From: Pseudomonas sp. PGPPP3
Lineage (GTDB): Bacteria > Pseudomonadota > Gammaproteobacteria > Pseudomonadales > Pseudomonadaceae
Direction of reading: 5' to 3'
DNA: 9,697 nt
NCBI GenBank assembly: GCA_002256055.1
Contig: NKIE01000007.1
Coordinates: forward strand, 1-9,697
Shown: one piece after another, positions 6,429-9,697 of the stretch
Numbering within the stretch: position 1 is the first letter of the stretch
Layout: each line of letters opens with the position of its first letter
Notes under the pieces: model-generated
The model's input: only the letters and a program-made list of their open reading frames with translations
Databases searched by the model: none
Told to the model about the DNA's origin: nothing
Made by a program: the position numbers and the translations under genes

Positions 6429-8378
6429 TTAGAAGTTCACGCCAACGCTGAGCGCAAGGAAGTCGCGGTCGATCGAAGTGTTGTACTTGCCACCAAAGAA
6501 ATCGGTGTAAGCAACGCTCGCGGTGTAAGTGTTCTGGTATTCAGCATCCAGGCCCAAGCTGACAGCCTTGGCATCTTCAGTGAACAAACCATTGGCACCA
6601 TAACCATCAACGTCGTGGGACCAAGCTACGTTCGGCTTGAGGTTTACCCCGGCAAATACATCTGGGTATTCCCAGATGGCACGAGCGCGATAGCCCCAAG
6701 AGGTGGCAGTTGCGAAGCCGTCATCTTCACAGTATTTGCTGACGTTCTCGGCAGTCGCGCTACCCAGCGTATTGGCGTTAAGCGCCTTGCACGTCGGCAT
6801 ACCGCTAATTGTCCCAGCCAACGGCCCTGGACCGAAGACAGGATCACGACCGTAACGAACCTCATCAGAGCTTTCCAAGCCACCAATGTGACTTACACCA
6901 ATTTCACCTACCAAGGTCAGACGGGAAGCGCCCATGACCTGATCGAAGAAGTGGGTAAAGGTGGTCTGCAACTGGGTGATTTCCTTGCGGTTATAACCAT
7001 GCAACTGCTGACCGGCCTGGCCATTCAACAGCGAAGCATTGTCATAGGGTTTAACCGCACCGAGAGGCGTAGTAATTGAAATTGCATCCAGACCGGCATA
7101 GAGAATATCGGTGCTATTAATCTGAACAGGTGCGTTAGGACGGTAGCTGACCTCACCACTCCAGGCAGTACCGGTTGGCAACGTGCTGGAGAAGCTCACA
7201 CCATAGAGTTGAATATCCTCGGGATACTCCATGAAGTAGCCGCCATTACCGGCACCGGCGGCCGCGGCAAGACTTGATGCGGCGGAAAGTTTCGCGAGCG
7301 AAAAACCACCAGCATTGGCCGCACCAGATGCAACGGCATTAATAGTCGCCTGAGCTTGGGCGCTTGCGCCCTGACCGCTGAAGATCGGCGCACGGCTGTG
7401 GTAGTTCATGAAATACGCGCCGAACTCGGTATCCAACGGTTCGAAGAAGTAACGGAAGGCCGTACCAAACTGCCCAGAATCGCGTGCATCCTTATCGCCG
7501 TAGCGGCGCACGACAATACCCTCGTTCCAAGGGGAAGCTGTAACGTCATATGCAGTTCCCGGCAATGCACCATTTACTGCTGCAATCGATGCAGGATTAC
7601 TAGAGAGCACCGCCAGATTCTGCGTACAACCATCAGCCGCGATATCCGCCTGAGAGAAAAAAGTACCGCAGTTATCAACTACTGTCTGATCCCACTCCAG
7701 CTGATAGAAGGCTTCAGCTGAGAGATTCTCGGTCAAACTTTGCTGCACAAAAAACATATTGACCGGAATCAAACCCTCTTTGACTTCGGCGCCTGGACGA
7801 CGGAATGCAGACACGTCAACCGGATTGACCGCGTTGATGCTGTTCTGAATAAAGGTACTCTCGCCCCAGCTTACAACCTGCTTACCCAAACGAACCGAAC
7901 CCGGTTGCTCAGCGATGTCGTAGTTGTGATAGATAAAGGCATCGAGAATTTGCGCACCCGAAGACTGCGCGCCCTCTTTACGACCATGGTCATCGATATC
8001 CTTGAACAGACGGCTTTCGTCCTTCAGTTCAAAGTCATACCAATACTTGCCGCGCACGAAAGCACCTGTATCGCCGTACTTCAGCTCAAGGTCATGAATA
8101 CCTTTGAAGATTTTCGAAAAGGTTTCACCCTTTTTGAAGTTCATGTGCGCATCGTCGGAGGTTTGCGACAGGCCTTTGCCGCCGTTGTTTTTACCGATTA
8201 GATCCGGATCGGCGCCACGCATCGACCAGCTCGCACCGACAGACAACGAAGAGTCGAGCTGACCTTCAATCTCGCCAACATTGAAATTAACCGCGAATGC
8301 CGGGGTGGCGAGTGCGGAAGCCAGGCTGACGGCCATTGGCAGCTTTGCCAGACGCCAGAAGTTTCTTGTTGTTGTCAT
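6429..8378 (-). CDS. DUF1302 family outer-membrane beta-barrel protein
   Basis: This encodes 649 residues. A signal peptide covers about 1-29 (basic start, PMAVSLASALATPAFA, then VNF). The mature N-terminus, NFNVGEIEGQLDSSLSVGASW, and RLGKQVVSWGEST at about 163-175 are typical of DUF1302 (PF06980). Alternating polar and aromatic strands continue to a C-terminal phenylalanine in SVGVNF, the usual outer-membrane-protein insertion signal. Two close cysteine pairs, 237/251 and 530/550, would form loop disulfides. An Ala/Gly/Ser-rich stretch at about 337-380 probably lies in an external loop. The family is reported beside steroid, fatty-acid and other hydrophobic-substrate catabolism genes, but its transport or binding role is inferred. 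The ATG at 8378 is preceded by GGAG at eight bases. Base composition is visibly less GC-rich than in the regulator gene. It is the first gene of the operon with DUF1329, and the acyl-CoA ligase lies 230 bp upstream on the same strand. Confidence 0.93.
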   Translation of the reverse strand: MTTTRNFWRLAKLPMAVSLASALATPAFAVNFNVGEIEGQLDSSLSVGASWSMRGADPDLIGKNNGGKGLSQTSDDAHMNFKKGETFSKIFKGIHDLELKYGDTGAFVRGKYWYDFELKDESRLFKDIDDHGRKEGAQSSGAQILDAFIYHNYDIAEQPGSVRLGKQVVSWGESTFIQNSINAVNPVDVSAFRRPGAEVKEGLIPVNMFFVQQSLTENLSAEAFYQLEWDQTVVDNCGTFFSQADIAADGCTQNLAVLSSNPASIAAVNGALPGTAYDVTASPWNEGIVVRRYGDKDARDSGQFGTAFRYFFEPLDTEFGAYFMNYHSRAPIFSGQGASAQAQATINAVASGAANAGGFSLAKLSAASSLAAAAGAGNGGYFMEYPEDIQLYGVSFSSTLPTGTAWSGEVSYRPNAPVQINSTDILYAGLDAISITTPLGAVKPYDNASLLNGQAGQQLHGYNRKEITQLQTTFTHFFDQVMGASRLTLVGEIGVSHIGGLESSDEVRYGRDPVFGPGPLAGTISGMPTCKALNANTLGSATAENVSKYCEDDGFATATSWGYRARAIWEYPDVFAGVNLKPNVAWSHDVDGYGANGLFTEDAKAVSLGLDAEYQNTYTASVAYTDFFGGKYNTSIDRDFLALSVGVNF

Positions 8379-8417
8379 CGACTCTACTCCATGTGCTTTT
8401 TGTTATGGATGCTGCGG

Positions 8418-8423
8418 ACTATA
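8418..8423 (-). promoter_or_regulatory. Candidate -10 element for the DUF1302-DUF1329 operon
   Basis: On the minus strand TATAGT lies 39 bp before the DUF1302 ATG, a good match to TATAAT. No TTGACA-like hexamer lies 16-18 bp upstream (best match about two of six), which suits an activator-dependent promoter. Several dyads just upstream (8447-8476) fall where an activator of the MalT/AlkS class would bind. Assigning this to the neighbouring LuxR-type regulator is inference. Confidence 0.4.
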
Positions 8424-8446
8424 GCCAGCAGTCGGTACCGCTTGAT

Positions 8447-8476
8447 CCCTCGAAAGGGTGATTTGCACCCTGCAAA
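8447..8476. promoter_or_regulatory. Cluster of three overlapping dyads upstream of the DUF1302 promoter
   Basis: Within 30 bp there are CCCT-CGAA-AGGG (8447-8458), AGGGTG-ATTTG-CACCCT (8455-8471, perfect 6-bp arms) and TTTGCA-CCC-TGCAAA (8462-8476, perfect 6-bp arms). They begin 23 bp upstream of the TATAGT -10 candidate, so they would lie roughly between -35 and -65 of the start site. This position is typical for activator binding. Which protein binds is unknown; the LuxR-type regulator encoded downstream is the first candidate. Confidence 0.4.
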
Positions 8477-8502
8477 CACTCTGGCTCGCAGGTTTCGCCA
8501 AG

Positions 8503-8537
8503 GCAGTCACAACGCCAACCCCGCGCGGTGCGACTGC
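8503..8537. repeat. Imperfect inverted repeat B of a duplicated palindromic motif
   Basis: GCAGTCACAAC (8503-8513) and GGTGCGACTGC (8527-8537) are inverted copies with 9 of 11 pairs matching and a 13-base spacer. On the minus-strand RNA one mismatch becomes a G-U pair. The right arm is identical to the right arm of repeat A at 8592-8602, so the two pairs look like copies of one element, similar in design to REP or REPIN sequences of pseudomonads. It would lie in the 5' leader if transcription starts at the sigma-54-like site. Confidence 0.5.
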
Positions 8538-8542
8538 AGAAC

Positions 8543-8559
8543 AGCAATTTACAAGCCAA
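8543..8559 (-). promoter_or_regulatory. Candidate sigma-54 (RpoN) promoter
   Basis: The minus strand reads TTGGCTTGTAAATTGCT. Compared with the sigma-54 consensus YTGGCACG-N4-TTGCW it keeps YTGGC, the G at the end of the -24 block, the full TTGCW -12 block and the exact 10-bp spacing between GG and GC. Only two of the strongly conserved positions differ. It points towards DUF1302, with the predicted start near 8533 and a leader of about 155 nt. Sigma-54 promoters need an AAA+ enhancer-binding protein, and none is encoded in this window, which lowers confidence. Confidence 0.42.
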
Positions 8560-8570
8560 ACGCTTGTTTG
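8557..8570. promoter_or_regulatory. PsrA-like fatty-acid-responsive operator
   Basis: The plus strand reads CAAAC-GCTT-GTTTG, a perfect 5-bp-arm palindrome that fits the reported Pseudomonas PsrA site (G/C)AAAC-N2-4-GTTT(G/C). PsrA is a TetR-type repressor released by long-chain fatty acids or their CoA esters, and it controls beta-oxidation genes and rpoS. The site overlaps the -24 end of the sigma-54-like promoter, so a bound repressor could block it. The fatty-acid context (acyl-CoA ligase next door) supports the match; binding is inferred. Confidence 0.45.
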
Positions 8571-8576
8571 ACCGCC

Positions 8577-8601
8577 CAGTCACACCGACAAGGTGCGACT
8601 G
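8577..8601 (-). repeat. Inverted repeat A, hairpin just after the acyl-CoA ligase gene
   Basis: On the minus strand CAGTCGCACC-TTGTC-GGTGTGACTG folds into a 10-bp stem with one G-U pair and a five-base loop. It starts about 8 nt after the ligase stop codon. No T run follows, so it is not a standard intrinsic terminator, though it could protect or trim the 3' end. One arm is exactly repeated in the pair at 8503-8537. Confidence 0.5.
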
Positions 8602-8608
8602 CCGCGAC

Positions 8609-9673
8609 TTAGAGGGTCGACAGGAAAGCGCTGCCAGCCGCCTGCCACTGGGCGATATCCAGGCGAATACGTTTCTTATCGAGCTTGCCGACACTGGTCT
8701 TGGGAATATCGGTAACAAGCGCGATCTGCGTGGGAATGGCCCACTTGTTGATATGCCCTTGCTCAACGAAAGGCTTGAGGTGTTCCTTCAAGCCACGCGC
8801 TTCAAGCTCGGCGCCCTCACGCAGAACCAGCAAGGCAAACGGCCGCTCACCCCACTGCGGATCGGCGATACCGACCACAGCAACTTCCCGCACCGCCGGA
8901 TGACGACTGATCAAATCTTCGAGTTCTAACGAGGAAATCCACTCACCACCAGTCTTGATCACATCCTTGATGCGGTCACGAATATCGATAAAGCCCATGC
9001 CATCCAAGGTGGCCACATCACCGGTGTGCAGCCAGCCGTGCTCCCAGAGTTCCTCGCCCTTCTGCGGCTCGCGGTAATAGCCTTGAGTCAGCCAAGGGGC
9101 ACGCAGTACCAGCTCGCCCTGGGCTTCGCCGTCGTGCGGCAGAAAGCGCCCGTCAGCCGTCATGATCGCCGTCTCGACCATCGGCACCGGCACACCGGCC
9201 TTGATCCGGTAGGTGGTGCGCTCATCTTCGCTCCCCGCCAGCAACTCTTCGTTGATATGGGCGCAGGAGATCAGCGGGCAGGTTTCCGACATGCCATAGG
9301 CGGCTGTCAGTTGAATACCGCGAACCTTGGAAGCCTCGTACAGCGAGCGATTCAAGGCACTGCCGCCAATGATCAGCTTCCAGCCGCCAAAATCGACGCC
9401 GGCCGCGCCCTTGGCATTGAGGATCATCTGCAGGATGGTCGGTACGCAGTGGGAAAAGGTCACCTTCTCGCGCTTCCACAGGTCCACCAGCAACTCGGGA
9501 TCGTAGCGCCCCGGATAAACTTGCTTGACCCCCAGCATGGTCGCTACATAGGGCAGGCCCCAGGCGTGCACATGGAACATCGGGGTGATCGGCATATAGA
9601 CATCATCGGTGCCCATCAGGCGAATGCTGTCGAGGCTACCCACGGTCGCCGCCGCCGCCAACGCCGCCAAGGT
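8609..9673 (-). pseudogene. Medium-chain fatty-acid--CoA ligase (AMP-binding, AlkK-like), 5' end missing
   Basis: About 355 C-terminal residues of an ANL-superfamily acyl-CoA ligase remain, out of roughly 540-560 expected. Numbering from the TTG at 9668-9670: PMFHVHAWG (30-38), YGMSETCP (125-132), WLHTGD (213-218), RDRIKD (231-236), GGEWIS (241-246), and PKTSVGK (323-329) with the catalytic lysine. These match the AlkK-type medium-chain ligases, which convert a fatty acid, ATP and CoA to acyl-CoA and AMP. The N-terminal third, including the Ser/Thr/Gly-rich P-loop that binds ATP phosphates, is absent: an in-frame TAG lies at 9674-9676, and none of the three minus frames in the last 24 bases resembles the family. 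The gene is therefore probably broken here by an insertion or rearrangement, and a fragment restarted from TTG or an internal ATG should be inactive. Direction and context link it to the DUF1302-DUF1329 pair downstream. Confidence 0.8.
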
Positions 9674-9676
9674 CTA

Positions 9677-9697
9677 GGCTCTTTCAATGATTGCGCC
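9677..9697 (+). mobile_element. Possible terminal end of an insertion sequence
   Basis: The last 21 bases begin GGCTCTTTC exactly where homology to the acyl-CoA ligase ends. GGCTCTTT-like termini are typical of ISL3-family elements, which make 8-bp target duplications. The element body, transposase and second end would lie beyond the window. The family assignment is tentative because only one end is visible. An assembly junction or another type of rearrangement could give the same picture. Confidence 0.35.

Noticed and set aside
5666..7079. Plus-strand frames of 236 and 246 residues opposite DUF1329 and DUF1302
   Set aside because: Both are antisense to well-supported exported proteins and show no domain or plausible ribosome binding site.
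8577..8601. Hairpin after the ligase gene as an intrinsic terminator
   Set aside because: The stem is good, but no T run follows on the minus strand; it is listed as an inverted repeat instead.
9650..9697. A single-base frameshift as the cause of the ligase interruption
   Set aside because: None of the three minus-strand frames beyond 9673 gives residues resembling the family, so a frameshift alone does not explain it.

Overview
The window looks like chromosomal DNA from a Pseudomonas or close relative. The coding regions are mostly GC-rich and closely packed, every gene resembles a family common in pseudomonads, and the order acyl-CoA ligase, DUF1302, DUF1329, MalT-type LuxR regulator resembles a block I recall from P. 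putida KT2440 around PP_0763-PP_0767 (from memory, not checked). I see no tRNA, rRNA, CRISPR array, complete mobile element or phage gene. No gap between genes exceeds 300 bases.

Left part (1-2163): an alpha/beta hydrolase cut by the left window edge and a TetR-family regulator both lie on the minus strand, 89 bp apart. Divergent from the TetR gene is an exported protein of unknown function on the plus strand. It runs tail to tail into the next gene and overlaps it by 12 bp.

Central and right part (2152-9697): everything is on the minus strand. In transcription order there is a 5'-truncated medium-chain fatty-acid--CoA ligase, a 230-bp structured intergenic region, a DUF1302 outer-membrane beta-barrel, a DUF1329 periplasmic protein 25 bp behind it, a strong intrinsic terminator, and a 910-residue MalT/AlkS-type ATP-dependent LuxR regulator. 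The simplest reading is a lipid or fatty-acid utilisation module: DUF1302 and DUF1329 act in the envelope, the ligase activates the acid to its CoA ester, and the LuxR-type ATPase senses an inducer and activates the operon. The nearby hydrolase could release acids from esters, but this is inference.

Most notable: (1) the ligase lacks its N-terminal third, because homology stops abruptly at about 9674 with an in-frame stop and a GGCTCTTTC sequence that resembles an insertion-sequence end; (2) the ligase-DUF1302 intergenic region holds a sigma-54-like promoter, an overlapping PsrA-like fatty-acid operator, two related inverted-repeat pairs and a cluster of dyads just upstream of a sigma-70-like -10 element. 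I found no clearly new class of system; the DUF1302/DUF1329 envelope pair with its regulator is the least understood part.
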